A stretch of 18,426 bases of DNA. Origin: Alphaproteobacteria bacterium (lineage in GTDB: Bacteria > Pseudomonadota > Alphaproteobacteria > CAAGCB01 > CAG-977). Both the position numbers and the translations under genes were made by a program. The stretch is from positions 1 through 18,426 of the forward strand of contig CAAGCB010000010.1 in assembly GCA_900768185.1 (NCBI GenBank), read 5' to 3'. Below are positions 1 through 7,472 of the stretch, piece after piece. How positions within the stretch are numbered: the first letter of the stretch is position 1; each line of letters begins with the position of its first letter. A model generated the notes under the pieces. It saw nothing but the letters and a program-made list of their open reading frames with translations. It searched no databases and was not told the origin of the DNA.

Positions 1-156
1 CCCTTGCCCGCCGGAGATTTTATAGGCCTTTCCCCGTCCCAGCTTGACGGCTTTGGCTACGGCGAAAGATTCCGCGTCGTTAAAAACGGTCTGCGCCGCA
101 TCGGCGCAATACGGCACAATTGCCGCAAACGCCGCGATCAACAATAATTTTTTCAT
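1..156 (-). CDS. Secreted protein of unknown function, 5' end only
   Basis: The start of a gene that runs off the left edge; 52 codons are visible. It begins MKKLLLIAAFAAIVPYCADA, a standard signal peptide with a Lys-Lys n-region and a hydrophobic core ending near Ala20, so the product is probably exported to the periplasm or beyond. The visible mature part (QTVFNDAESFAVAKAVKLGR and a little more) matches no family I know. The start is supported by an AGGAGG ribosome site about 9 bases upstream. It begins 13 bases after the stop of the cysteine-rich gene on the same strand, so the two are probably co-transcribed and may act together. The open frame and signal peptide are seen; any function is unknown. 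Confidence 0.72.
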   Translation of the reverse strand, partial: MKKLLLIAAFAAIVPYCADAAQTVFNDAESFAVAKAVKLGRGKAYKISGGQG

Positions 157-169
157 GGCTTAACCCTCC

Positions 170-991
170 TTATTTCACACAGCAACAACCGTCCGCCGAT
201 TTTTTCAGCGGGCTGGGGCAATTGCCTGACATCGGAACCGGATTTTCCTCTTTGACGCACGATCCGTTTTCCGGTGTGTAGCCCGACGGGCAGGAGGAAA
301 CGCAAGTGCCGTTGTATTTGTAATATCCGGACAAGCATCGCGTGCATTCTATGCCGCTGTTGATTGAACACGCCGCGCAACCCGCGGGGCATTTTTCATA
401 CGCCGTGGCGCAGTCGTGACCGGGCGACGTCGTCGTGTTGTAAGCCGAATAATACGTTCCCGCCTTGTAGCATACGCCGGGGTTCGATCCCGCATAAGTC
501 GCGCAGTTCGCCCCGATCCAGAAATAGCGGACGTTGTTTTTCGTGTCGCACGAACACGCGACCGCATTCGCCGACGAATCGCCGGAACAGGTGGCGTATT
601 TCGGCGCCCACGCCGATTGTACCGCCGAAGCCGCATCGCTTAACGAAGAAGCCTGCACGGGCGTGCTGTTCTTGTGCATATTCCACGTCCACGTCGCGTC
701 GCGGTAGTAGATGTCATAGCTCTTTATTGGTATTGTTGCTGTGACACAGCGTCCCGGTGAACCGGCTGAAGTATAGCCTTTGTTACAGGTAAAGCGGCGT
801 CCGTCGCAGGTGGCGTTCGCGGGACACGGAAAACATTCGTACGAATTCATATAGTGGTTCGAATAGCAAAGCGTACAGTGATATTCATTCGTGCATTGCT
901 CGCACCCCGACGAACAATTAACGGCAGCGGCGGGGCAAACGTTCAGAAACGTCCCTGCCAACAATCCCAACGCCCAAAACAGTATTTTCAT
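170..991 (-). CDS. Cysteine-rich secreted protein, unknown function
   Basis: 273 residues. The start at 991 is chosen over an upstream in-frame one because it has a strong GGAGGAG ribosome site and opens directly into a signal peptide (MKILFWALGLLAGTFLNVCP, cleavage probably near AAA at 21-23). The mature part has 28 cysteines in two clusters. Residues about 26-72 have CxxC-like spacings (CSSGCEQC, CTLC, CFPC). Residues about 194-272 repeat the style (CPAGCAAC, CTRC, CPSGYTP) and end in CCCVK. The pattern resembles furin-like or growth-factor-receptor-type disulfide repeats, as seen in secreted proteins of host-associated microbes. The middle (about 90-170) is aromatic and Ser/Ala-rich with few cysteines. 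Likely an exported, disulfide-bonded surface or periplasmic protein; its partner is unknown. It has its own promoter and leads a two-gene operon. Confidence 0.78.
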   Translation of the reverse strand: MKILFWALGLLAGTFLNVCPAAAVNCSSGCEQCTNEYHCTLCYSNHYMNSYECFPCPANATCDGRRFTCNKGYTSAGSPGRCVTATIPIKSYDIYYRDATWTWNMHKNSTPVQASSLSDAASAVQSAWAPKYATCSGDSSANAVACSCDTKNNVRYFWIGANCATYAGSNPGVCYKAGTYYSAYNTTTSPGHDCATAYEKCPAGCAACSINSGIECTRCLSGYYKYNGTCVSSCPSGYTPENGSCVKEENPVPMSGNCPSPLKKSADGCCCVK

Positions 992-1028
992 AATCTCCTC
1001 CTCTTGAAAAGATATCCGTTCAACAAAT

Positions 1029-1057
1029 ATTGTATCAGCGAAGGGAAATATTGTCAG
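1029..1057 (-). promoter_or_regulatory. Sigma-70-type promoter of the cysteine-rich operon
   Basis: On the minus strand, CTGACA (1057-1052), a 17-base spacer and TACAAT (1034-1029) match the housekeeping consensus at 5 of 6 positions each with ideal spacing. It lies 38 bases upstream of the start codon at 991. The region is A/T-rich compared with the genes around it. Confidence 0.6.
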
Positions 1058-1073
1058 CAAAATATTTTGACAA
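1051..1073. promoter_or_regulatory. Palindrome covering the -35 region, possible operator
   Basis: TTGTCA-G-CAAAATATTTTG-ACAA is a near-perfect inverted repeat around the 12-base palindrome CAAAATATTTTG. It covers the -35 hexamer of the cysteine-rich operon promoter, where a bound dimer could block or recruit polymerase. The symmetry is seen; regulator binding is inferred. Confidence 0.4.
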
Positions 1074-1074
1074 A

Positions 1075-1094
1075 AAAGTGACAATGGTCACTTT
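1075..1094. repeat. Perfect 8-bp inverted repeat, possible operator
   Basis: AAAGTGAC-AATG-GTCACTTT is a perfect inverted repeat with a 4-base centre. It sits 18 bases upstream of the -35 hexamer of the cysteine-rich operon promoter. That position suits an activator site. It lacks a following T-run on either strand, so it is not a good terminator. Confidence 0.45.
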
Positions 1095-1133
1095 AAAAGG
1101 GGCGGATTTAAGACGCCGCAAATTTTTGCAGTC

Positions 1134-1179
1134 GAAAAATTCCGCAAGCGGGGCGGGCGAAACGCCGCGCCGCCGCTTG
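1134..1179 (-). terminator. Probable intrinsic terminator after eno
   Basis: Reading the minus strand, CAAGCGG ... CCGCTTG forms a 7-bp outer stem (1179-1173 with 1151-1145). A G/C-rich inner part contains GGCG-TTT-CGCC. After CGG comes AATTTTT, a modest U-tract. It begins 36 bases after the eno stop and separates eno from the cysteine-rich operon. The inner stem is imperfect, so strength is uncertain. Confidence 0.6.
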
Positions 1180-1215
1180 TCGCCGTTTTGATTCTATTCT
1201 ATCCGTGGCGGGCGG

Positions 1216-2499
1216 TCAGCGCAATTTGCCGAAAGCAGACAATCCCGCGTAGGTCGCCGTGTCGCCCAGTTCTTCTTCAATGCGGATCAGCTGGTTGTAT
1301 TTCGCCAGACGATCGGTGCGCGACATCGATCCCGTTTTGATCTGTCCGCAACCCGTCGCGACCGCCAGATCGGCGATCGTCGTGTCTTCGGTTTCGCCGG
1401 AACGGTGCGACAAAATCGCCGTGTAGCCCGCGCGGTGCGCCATGGCAACGGCGTCCAGCGTTTCCGTCAGAGTGCCGATCTGGTTGACTTTGATCAAAAT
1501 GGAATTGGCGACGCCCTTTTCAATGCCTTGTTCCAGACGCGCGGTGTTCGTGACAAACAGGTCGTCGCCGACCAGCTGAACCCTGCCGCCCAGCGTTTTG
1601 GTCAGCAGATCCCAGCCCGCCCAGTCGTCTTCGGCGCAACCGTCCTCGATTGACTTGATCGGGTACGCTTCGACCAGTTTTTTGTAATAGTCCGTAATCC
1701 CCGCCGCGTCCAACGTTTTGCCTTCGCCCGTTAAAACGTATTCGCCGTTGCGGTAAAATTCGCTGGACGCCGCGTCAATCGCCAGAACGATGTCGTCGCC
1801 GGCTTTGTATCCCGCCGTTTCAACGGCTTTGACGATATGGGACAGGGCTTCGTCCGCGCTTTTCAAATCGGGAGCGAAGCCACCTTCGTCGCCGACGTTC
1901 GTATTCAATCCCGCCTGTTTCAAGTTCGATTTCAACGCGTGAAACACTTCCGATCCCATGCGGACGGCTTCGGCGATCGACGGCGCGGAAACGGGCATGA
2001 TCATAAATTCCTGAATGTCGATCGGATTGTCGGCATGCTTTCCGCCGTTCAAAATGTTCATCATCGGTACGGGCAGGACGCGCGCGCCGACGCCGCCGAT
2101 GTAGCGGTAGAGCGGCAGTCCGACTTCGTCCGCCGCGGCTTTGGCGACTGCCAGCGAAACGCCCAAAATCGCGTTTGCGCCCAGTCCGCCCTTGTTCGGC
2201 GTGCCGTCCAAATCAATCATCATTCGATCGATTTCGACCTGTTCCAACGCGTCAAAACCGCAGAGTTCGTCGGCTATCGTTTCGTTGACGGATTCAACCG
2301 CCTTTAAAACGCCTTTGCCGTTATAACGTTCCTTGTCCCCGTCGCGCAATTCGACGGCTTCGTGAACGCCGGTGGACGCCCCCGACGGAACGGCGGCGCG
2401 ACCGAACGCGCCCGAATCCAGAACGACGTCGACTTCGACCGTCGGCGTGCCGCGCGAATCCAGAATTTCCCGCGCGTGAATATCAATGATTTCCGACAT
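1216..2499 (-). CDS. eno: Enolase (phosphopyruvate hydratase)
   Basis: Cytosolic glycolytic enzyme converting 2-phosphoglycerate to phosphoenolpyruvate. It has 427 residues, the usual bacterial length, opening MSEIIDIHAREILDSRGTPT. Family motifs are intact: the substrate loop PSGASTG at about 38-44, GGKHADN at 152-158, catalytic Glu205 in NVGDEGGFAP, Mg2+ ligands Asp242, Glu285 (SIEDG) and Asp312 (GDDLFVTN), catalytic Lys337 in ILIKVNQIGT, and SHRSGETED from 364. The ribosome site AAGGAG precedes the ATG. It lies 12 bases after kdsA and is presumably co-transcribed with it; PEP made by enolase is also a KdsA substrate. A terminator follows. Identification is certain by family recognition. Confidence 0.99.
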   Translation of the reverse strand: MSEIIDIHAREILDSRGTPTVEVDVVLDSGAFGRAAVPSGASTGVHEAVELRDGDKERYNGKGVLKAVESVNETIADELCGFDALEQVEIDRMMIDLDGTPNKGGLGANAILGVSLAVAKAAADEVGLPLYRYIGGVGARVLPVPMMNILNGGKHADNPIDIQEFMIMPVSAPSIAEAVRMGSEVFHALKSNLKQAGLNTNVGDEGGFAPDLKSADEALSHIVKAVETAGYKAGDDIVLAIDAASSEFYRNGEYVLTGEGKTLDAAGITDYYKKLVEAYPIKSIEDGCAEDDWAGWDLLTKTLGGRVQLVGDDLFVTNTARLEQGIEKGVANSILIKVNQIGTLTETLDAVAMAHRAGYTAILSHRSGETEDTTIADLAVATGCGQIKTGSMSRTDRLAKYNQLIRIEEELGDTATYAGLSAFGKLR

Positions 2500-2511
2500 G
2501 TTGCATGCTCC

Positions 2512-3345
2512 TTATCCGATGTGTTTGACCAGCCGGTCAATGGACAGCAAAGTTTCCAGAACGCCTTCCAGATCCGCCAAAGGAATCATGTTCGGTCCGT
2601 CGCTGGGGGATTTGTCGGGGTCTTGGTGCGTTTCGATGAAAACACCCGCCACGCCGACCGCGACCGCCGCGCGCGCCAATACCGGCGCGAATTCCCGCTG
2701 ACCGCCCGTCGATGTCCCGTTGCCGCCCGGCTGTTGAACCGAGTGTGTCGCATCAATGACGACGGGGCAACCTGTCTGTTGCGCCATAATCGGAAGACCG
2801 CGCATGTCGACGACCAAAGTGTTATAGCCGAAAGACACGCCGCGTTCCGTGACCAAAACGTTCGAATTGCCGGATTGATCCGCTTTGGCGACGACGTTTT
2901 TCATATCCCACGGGGCGAGGAACTGCCCCTTTTTGATATTCAGAGCCTTGCCCGTTTTCGCCGCGGCGACGACCAGATCGGTCTGACGGCACAGAAAAGC
3001 CGGAATTTGCAACATGTCGACGACGGGGGCGACTTCGGCGCATTGATGCGGTTCGTGAACGTCCGTGATGACGGGGCAGCCGAAACGTTTTTTGACTTCG
3101 GCGAAGATTTCCATCGCCCTTTCCAAACCGACGCCGCGCGCGCCGTTGATCGACGTGCGGTTGGCTTTGTCGAACGAAGCCTTGAACACATAGGGAATAT
3201 TCAGCTTTTTCGTGATTTCAACGATTTTTCCCGCCAGATCCATGGTGTGTTCCATGCTTTCCAGCTGGCACGGACCGCAAATCAGCCCGAAAGGCAGGTC
3301 GTTTGAAAAGGCGATATTGCCGACTTGAACGCGACGGTTTTGCAT
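2512..3345 (-). CDS. kdsA: 3-deoxy-8-phosphooctulonate synthase (Kdo-8-P synthase), metal-dependent type
   Basis: Condenses PEP with D-arabinose 5-phosphate to Kdo-8-phosphate, committing carbon to the Kdo of LPS inner core, so the organism probably makes LPS. 277 residues, normal length. Family motifs include LICGPCQLES at 21-30, KASFDKANRTS at 55-65, TDVHEP at 94-99 and DATHSVQ at 198-204. Cys26, His201, Glu238 and Asp249 align with the four metal ligands of class II enzymes such as that of Aquifex aeolicus; the metal-free E. coli class has Asn in place of this Cys. I therefore infer a metal-dependent enzyme. An AAGGAG ribosome site lies 9 bases before the ATG. A terminator lies just upstream, between it and secG. 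Confidence 0.98.
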   Translation of the reverse strand: MQNRRVQVGNIAFSNDLPFGLICGPCQLESMEHTMDLAGKIVEITKKLNIPYVFKASFDKANRTSINGARGVGLERAMEIFAEVKKRFGCPVITDVHEPHQCAEVAPVVDMLQIPAFLCRQTDLVVAAAKTGKALNIKKGQFLAPWDMKNVVAKADQSGNSNVLVTERGVSFGYNTLVVDMRGLPIMAQQTGCPVVIDATHSVQQPGGNGTSTGGQREFAPVLARAAVAVGVAGVFIETHQDPDKSPSDGPNMIPLADLEGVLETLLSIDRLVKHIG

Positions 3346-3369
3346 AAGAAAAGCTCCTTGAACAGATAT

Positions 3370-3401
3370 AAAAAAGACGGAAACCCGTTCGGATTTCCGC
3401 C
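3370..3401 (-). terminator. Intrinsic terminator or attenuator between secG and kdsA
   Basis: On the minus strand GGCGGAAATCC-GAAC-GGGTTTCCGTC forms an 11-bp stem (two G-U pairs) with a 4-base loop, followed directly by six U residues. It starts 10 bases after the secG stop and ends 24 bases before the kdsA ATG. This leaves no room for a separate kdsA promoter between them. kdsA-eno must therefore depend on read-through or on a promoter inside or upstream of secG. Confidence 0.85.
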
Positions 3402-3411
3402 TTTGAAGAAG

Positions 3412-3729
3412 TTATTTCGACGAAACGGGAACGACGGGAACCGCGGGATCGGCGGGCGCCGCCGCCACGGGCTGTTCCATAAAAGATTTTTGGGTTTTTG
3501 CGGCTTCGCTTTTGCTCATAATCGCCAGCGTCAGACTGGTAACCACAAAGCATGTCGCCAAGATCGCCGTCAAACGCGTCAGCGCGTTTCCGACGGAACG
3601 TCCCGTCATAAAGCCGTTCATGCCGCCGCCCAATCCGCCCAGCGCGCCGCCTTCGGAACGCTGCATCAGAATGACGCAAACCATGCAAATCGCCAGAATA
3701 ACGTGAACAACCAGAATAAACGTGTGCAT
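3412..3729 (-). CDS. secG: Preprotein translocase subunit SecG
   Basis: Small inner-membrane subunit of the SecYEG channel that assists SecA-driven protein export. 105 residues, within the family range. Two membrane segments are visible: about 2-21 (HTFILVVHVILAICMVCVIL) and about 52-71. Between them is the signature cytoplasmic loop QRSEGGALGGLGGGMNGFMTGRS. The C-terminus is Ala/Pro/Val-rich and variable, as is common in Alphaproteobacteria. The ribosome site AGGAAG precedes the ATG. The gene starts 21 bases after the tpiA stop, the usual alphaproteobacterial neighbour pair. A terminator follows directly. Confidence 0.95.
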   Translation of the reverse strand: MHTFILVVHVILAICMVCVILMQRSEGGALGGLGGGMNGFMTGRSVGNALTRLTAILATCFVVTSLTLAIMSKSEAAKTQKSFMEQPVAAAPADPAVPVVPVSSK

Positions 3730-3750
3730 CGTGCTTCCTTTCGCGGGAAA

Positions 3751-4506
3751 TTACAGGCAGGTTTCGATGATCGCCCAGAAATCGGCGACCTTTAAGCTCG
3801 CGCCGCCGACCAAAGCGCCGTCGACGTCTTCCAAAGCCATCAGTTCCTTGGCGTTGGACGGTTTGACGGAACCGCCGTACAGCAGACGCATGCCGTTTGC
3901 GACCCGTTCGCCCAGCTTCGCTTTGATTTCGGCGCGAATGGCGGCGTGAACGTCGGCGACGTCCTGCGTCGTCGGCGTGCGTCCCGTGCCGATCGCCCAA
4001 ACGGGTTCGTAGGCGATGACGACGTTTTCAGCCGTCGCGTCGTCGGGGACGGATCCCTGAATCTGCGCGCGGCAAACGTCAATCGTTTTGCCGGCGTCGC
4101 GTTCGGCTTCGGTTTCGCCGATGCAGACGACCGCCGTCAGACCGTGTTTGATGACGGCTTCGGCTTTGGCTTTGACTTCGGCGTTCGTTTCGTGGTGGTC
4201 GGTGCGGCGTTCGGAATGTCCGACGATGACGAAAGTCGCGCCGGCGTCCTTGATCATCGGGACGCTGATGTCGCCCGTGTGCGCGCCCGATTCGGCGGCG
4301 TGAGCGTCTTCGGAACCGACGGCGATGCGCCCCTTGACGGCTTCGACAACGGGAACGATCCAAATCGCGGGCGGGCAAACCAGAACGTCGCAGTTCGGTT
4401 TTTCGACAGCCGCGTACTTTTCGGCGATTCCCGCCGCCAAGGCAACGCCGTCCGCCCTCAGGCAGTTCATTTTCCAGTTCCCGGCGATCAAAGGACGTCT
4501 TTGCAT
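3751..4506 (-). CDS. tpiA: Triosephosphate isomerase
   Basis: Interconverts dihydroxyacetone phosphate and glyceraldehyde 3-phosphate in the cytosol. 251 residues, the normal single TIM-barrel length. Lys12 (AGNWKMN), His97 (VIVGHSERR) and Glu167 (VIAYEPVWAIGTG) are the catalytic trio; the phosphate-gripping LLYGGSVKPSN and ALVGGASL lie near the C-terminus. An in-frame extension to 4584 is open, but I place the start at 4506: it has AGGAG 7-8 bases upstream, and the protein then begins MQRRPLIAGNWKMN as the family does. First gene of the minus-strand tpiA-secG row and divergent from ppiD. Confidence 0.98.
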   Translation of the reverse strand: MQRRPLIAGNWKMNCLRADGVALAAGIAEKYAAVEKPNCDVLVCPPAIWIVPVVEAVKGRIAVGSEDAHAAESGAHTGDISVPMIKDAGATFVIVGHSERRTDHHETNAEVKAKAEAVIKHGLTAVVCIGETEAERDAGKTIDVCRAQIQGSVPDDATAENVVIAYEPVWAIGTGRTPTTQDVADVHAAIRAEIKAKLGERVANGMRLLYGGSVKPSNAKELMALEDVDGALVGGASLKVADFWAIIETCL

Positions 4507-4613
4507 TTTTATTCTCCTGACAAAATAAAGACCGTTTAAAAATACTCGGTCAGGTTTAGCACATCGCCGCGGCGAAAAAAACACTTATTTGATTTTTTCC
4601 GCTGTTTTTCCTG

Positions 4614-4642
4614 TTGCCAGAATCGCCCGCCGACTTTATTAT
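4614..4642 (+). promoter_or_regulatory. Sigma-70-type promoter of ppiD
   Basis: TTGCCA (4614-4619), a 17-base spacer and TATTAT (4637-4642) match the housekeeping consensus 5/6 and 5/6. The -10 ends 33 bases before the ppiD ATG, leaving a short leader with the ribosome site AAGGA at 4664-4668. The facing tpiA promoter is less clear. Confidence 0.65.
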
Positions 4643-4675
4643 TCACCCGTTTAACCATTTTTTAAGGATTCGGAA

Positions 4676-6583
4676 ATGTTAAAATTTTTTCGCGACCAAA
4701 AAAACAGCTGGCTGATGAAAGGCATCTTGATTCTGACGGCGTTAAGCTTTGTGTCCCTGTTCGGCACGGGGCGGTTTTTGGAAGAAATCCCCGATGAAAG
4801 CAAGCCCGTCGCCGTCGTCGCGGGGCGGAAAATCACCGTCGCCCGGTTTGTTGACGAGGTCAACCGGCAGGTGCGGTCGATTGAAAAAATGACGCGTCAG
4901 CCCTTTTCCGTCAGGGACGCCGTCGATTCGGGACTGTTGATGTCCATGCTGAACCGCATGGTGTCGCGCGCCGTGACGGAAAAAGCGGTCGACACGCTGG
5001 GCTTGACCGTTTCCGACGAATCCGTGCGCGCCGCGATCGCCGCTTTGCCGATGTTCACCGATTACGACGGCAAATTCAGTTTGAGCGCGTACAAGCAATA
5101 CCTGAGCGACGCGGGGATCCGCGAAAAAGACTTTGTCGCCGACACGTTTCTGGATATGCGCGCGCGTCAGCTGACGGGCGCGGCGGCGGCGCTGTCCGGC
5201 GTCGGGGACAAAACCGTCGATGTCGCCTATCGTTTGGAAAACGAAATCCGATCCGCCGACGTGTTCACGATCGCGCCGGAAAAACTGCAAATTCGCGGAA
5301 AGCCGTCCGACGCCGACCGCGAACGCTTGTACAAAGAGCTGGGCGATGAATTGATCGCGCCGGAAAAACGCTCCTTTACCGTGTTTTTCCTGACGCTGGA
5401 CGACGTGTCGAAAAAAATCAAAATCACCGACGAGGAATTGCGCGAAGTCTTTAATGAAAATAAGGACGCCTACGCGACGGAGGAAATCCGCGACGTCGAC
5501 CAGATGCTGTTTGATACCAAAGAGGACGCCGACAAGGCTTTCGCCGCGTTGAAAAAAGGCGGCGATTTCATGGCGGTCGCCAAAAAATACGCCCATCAGA
5601 CCGAAGATCAGACAAAATTGGGCGATCTGACGCCGTCAACCGCGACGGGCGATTGGGCTGACGCCGTCTTTTCCGCGAAAAAAGGCGAAATCGTCGCTCC
5701 CGTTCAGACGGCTTTCGGCTGGCAGATTTTGCGCGTGAACAAAATCACGCCGAAGGTTGAAAAACGCTTCGCCGACGTGCGCGACGAAATCGAACGCAAA
5801 ATGGTCGCGTCTTTGGCGTTCGACGCGTTGAGCGAAACGGCGGTCGCTTTGGATGACCGTTTCGGCGCGGGCGAAACGATCGAAGAAGTCGCCCGTTCCA
5901 CGGGATTCCCGATGAAAAAATATGAAATGGTCGATCCGTCGGGACTGAACGAAAACGGCAAATCCGCCGGCGTGTCCAAAGCCGTTTTGGAACAAGCGTT
6001 CGTCGCCGATCCCGGACGCGAAACGCCGATGACCGAAGACGGGTCGGATTTTTTCGTCCTGCGCGTCGACGATGTGCGCGACCCCGCTTTAAAACCGCTT
6101 GAAAAGGCGCAAAAGGAAATCGAAACCGCTTGGATTAAAGAACGCAGGCGCGATAAAGCGCGCCGGATCGCCGACGAAATCAAAGCGGCGTTGAACAAGG
6201 GCGCCGCGCCGGCGGTCGTCGCCAAAAAAACGGGCGCGGATTACAAGCGTGTCGCAAAAATCACGCGCAACGGCGGGCAACTGTCGCAGGCGGCGACGTA
6301 CCGTTTGTTCGGTCGTCCCGTCGGCGAAGTCTTTTCGTTGCCCGAAGGCGAAAACATGCTGGTCGTCAAAGCGGTGAAATCAATCCCCGCCGATCCCGCC
6401 AAGAATAAAACCGCCGTCGCCGAACTGCGCGGTCGCATGCGCGGTGCCGCCGCGGCTGAAAAGGCTGATGTTCTGCTGTCCGATTTTTCGGCTTGGCTGA
6501 AATTGGAAATCAAAGAAGGAACGGTTCAAAAGGCGTTCGCCTATCTGACGAAATCGACGCAGGAAAGCGACGAAGACTACTGA
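4676..6583 (+). CDS. ppiD: Membrane-anchored peptidyl-prolyl isomerase / periplasmic chaperone, PpiD/SurA type
   Basis: 635 residues, typical of PpiD. A short cytoplasmic N-terminus (MLKFFRDQKNSWLMKG) leads into one membrane segment at about 15-32, so the rest faces the periplasm. Residues about 40-200 are a SurA/PpiD-like N-terminal chaperone region (SKPVAVVAGRKITVARFVDE). A parvulin-type rotamase domain lies at about 268-358 (KKGGDFMAVAKKY, GDLTP, FGWQILRV). A long helical C-terminal region follows. The family helps outer-membrane and secreted proteins fold after Sec export, which fits its place divergent to tpiA-secG. Whether the rotamase domain is active cannot be told by reading. It stands alone, with its own promoter and a terminator just after it. 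AAGGA upstream supports the ATG. Confidence 0.92.
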   Translation: MLKFFRDQKNSWLMKGILILTALSFVSLFGTGRFLEEIPDESKPVAVVAGRKITVARFVDEVNRQVRSIEKMTRQPFSVRDAVDSGLLMSMLNRMVSRAVTEKAVDTLGLTVSDESVRAAIAALPMFTDYDGKFSLSAYKQYLSDAGIREKDFVADTFLDMRARQLTGAAAALSGVGDKTVDVAYRLENEIRSADVFTIAPEKLQIRGKPSDADRERLYKELGDELIAPEKRSFTVFFLTLDDVSKKIKITDEELREVFNENKDAYATEEIRDVDQMLFDTKEDADKAFAALKKGGDFMAVAKKYAHQTEDQTKLGDLTPSTATGDWADAVFSAKKGEIVAPVQTAFGWQILRVNKITPKVEKRFADVRDEIERKMVASLAFDALSETAVALDDRFGAGETIEEVARSTGFPMKKYEMVDPSGLNENGKSAGVSKAVLEQAFVADPGRETPMTEDGSDFFVLRVDDVRDPALKPLEKAQKEIETAWIKERRRDKARRIADEIKAALNKGAAPAVVAKKTGADYKRVAKITRNGGQLSQAATYRLFGRPVGEVFSLPEGENMLVVKAVKSIPADPAKNKTAVAELRGRMRGAAAAEKADVLLSDFSAWLKLEIKEGTVQKAFAYLTKSTQESDEDY

Positions 6584-6597
6584 CTTTGATTGCATTG

Positions 6598-6640
6598 AAA
6601 AAAAACGGCTCCGTTTCCGAAAGAAGCGGAGCCGTTTTGT
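6598..6640. terminator. Bidirectional terminator shared by ppiD and flgH
   Basis: AAAACGGCTCCG (6602-6613) and CGGAGCCGTTTT (6627-6638) form a perfect 12-bp stem with a 13-base loop. The plus strand (ppiD) ends in TTTTGTT. The minus strand (flgH) ends in eight consecutive U (the A-run at 6598-6605), so termination should be stronger for the flagellar operon. It lies between two convergent genes. Confidence 0.92.
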
Positions 6641-6689
6641 TCGCGCCGCCGAAAATCAAGGGAGAAAATCTCCGGCGCGCCGTTAACCG

Positions 6690-7451
6690 TCAAAACGGGT
6701 TGATGATATCCAGAACCTGTCTGCCGATGCGGGGCTGCTGGACGTCGCTGATGGTTCCCTTTCCGCCGTAGGCGACGCGCAGTTCGGCGATTTTTTCAGA
6801 CTTGATCGTGTTCAGCGTCGAAATGTCTTCGCGTCTGATAATGCCCGTCATGTGCAGCTGGCGCATTTCATAGTTGACGCGGACTTCCTGTTTTCCGGAA
6901 ATGACAAGATTTCCGTTCGGCAGGATTTGCGTGACGACCGCCGCCATCGTGACGTCGATTTTTTCGTTTCTGTCGATTGATCCGTCGCCCGTGATGCTGC
7001 GGCTGCTGGTGATGTTGAACAGGTTGGACACGTCGACGCCGTTGGGCAAAATTTTCCCTGCATATTTTTCCAGTCCCGCCAAAGCGCCGATGCTGGTGCT
7101 GTCTTTATCGTCGCCGCGTTTTTGTTCGGATTTGTTTTCCAGCAGGGCTTTGTCGGAGATGACGACCTGAACGGTCAAAATGTCGCCGACCTGGCTGGCG
7201 CGCTGGTCTTTGAAAAATCCTTTCGATCCCGGACGCCACAACGAATTGGCGTTGACGTAGGGCGTTTGCGGTTCGGGCATGGGCATGTCGACGGGGGCGT
7301 AGCCTTTTTCTTTTGTGGGGTTTTCGATTTTGGAAAATTCGGGGGCTTTGCCGACGTCTTTCAACCTGCTGAAATAGGCGCACCCCGACGCGTTCAGGAC
7401 GACCGCCGCCAACATGACGGCGCGCAGAGCTGTTTTTACGGTTTTGTTCAT
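6690..7451 (-). CDS. flgH: Flagellar L-ring lipoprotein FlgH
   Basis: Forms the L-ring bushing of the flagellar basal body in the outer membrane. 253 residues, normal length. The N-terminus is a lipoprotein signal ending ASGC with the lipidated Cys at 24. Family signatures follow: SLWRPGSKGFFKDQRASQVGDI at about 70-91, then ITSSRSITGDGSIDRNEKIDV, then VTQILPNGNLVISGKQEVRVN, and the C-terminal TGIIRREDIS ... IGRQVLDIINPF. The ribosome site GGGAGG precedes the ATG. Last of the flgF-flgG-flgA-flgH row, 21 bases after flgA, and followed by a strong terminator; flgI is not adjacent in this window. Confidence 0.98.
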   Translation of the reverse strand: MNKTVKTALRAVMLAAVVLNASGCAYFSRLKDVGKAPEFSKIENPTKEKGYAPVDMPMPEPQTPYVNANSLWRPGSKGFFKDQRASQVGDILTVQVVISDKALLENKSEQKRGDDKDSTSIGALAGLEKYAGKILPNGVDVSNLFNITSSRSITGDGSIDRNEKIDVTMAAVVTQILPNGNLVISGKQEVRVNYEMRQLHMTGIIRREDISTLNTIKSEKIAELRVAYGGKGTISDVQQPRIGRQVLDIINPF

Positions 7452-7472
7452 TTCAAGCCTCCCTTGTCAGCT

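Noticed and set aside
364..744. Plus-strand open frame opposite the cysteine-rich gene
   Set aside because: Composition is Arg/Ser/Thr-rich with no start signal. The opposite frame has a signal peptide, ribosome site and promoter.
2362..3306. Plus-strand open frame of 314 codons opposite eno and kdsA
   Set aside because: It is antisense to two certain genes, is rich in Arg, Asp and Phe as codon shadows are, and has no family motif or ribosome site.
4530..4551. GACCG-N12-CGGTC inverted repeat in the tpiA leader
   Set aside because: Only 5-bp arms with a long centre. It could be chance, and no convincing tpiA promoter could be fixed around it (CTGACC-18-TTTATT is weak).
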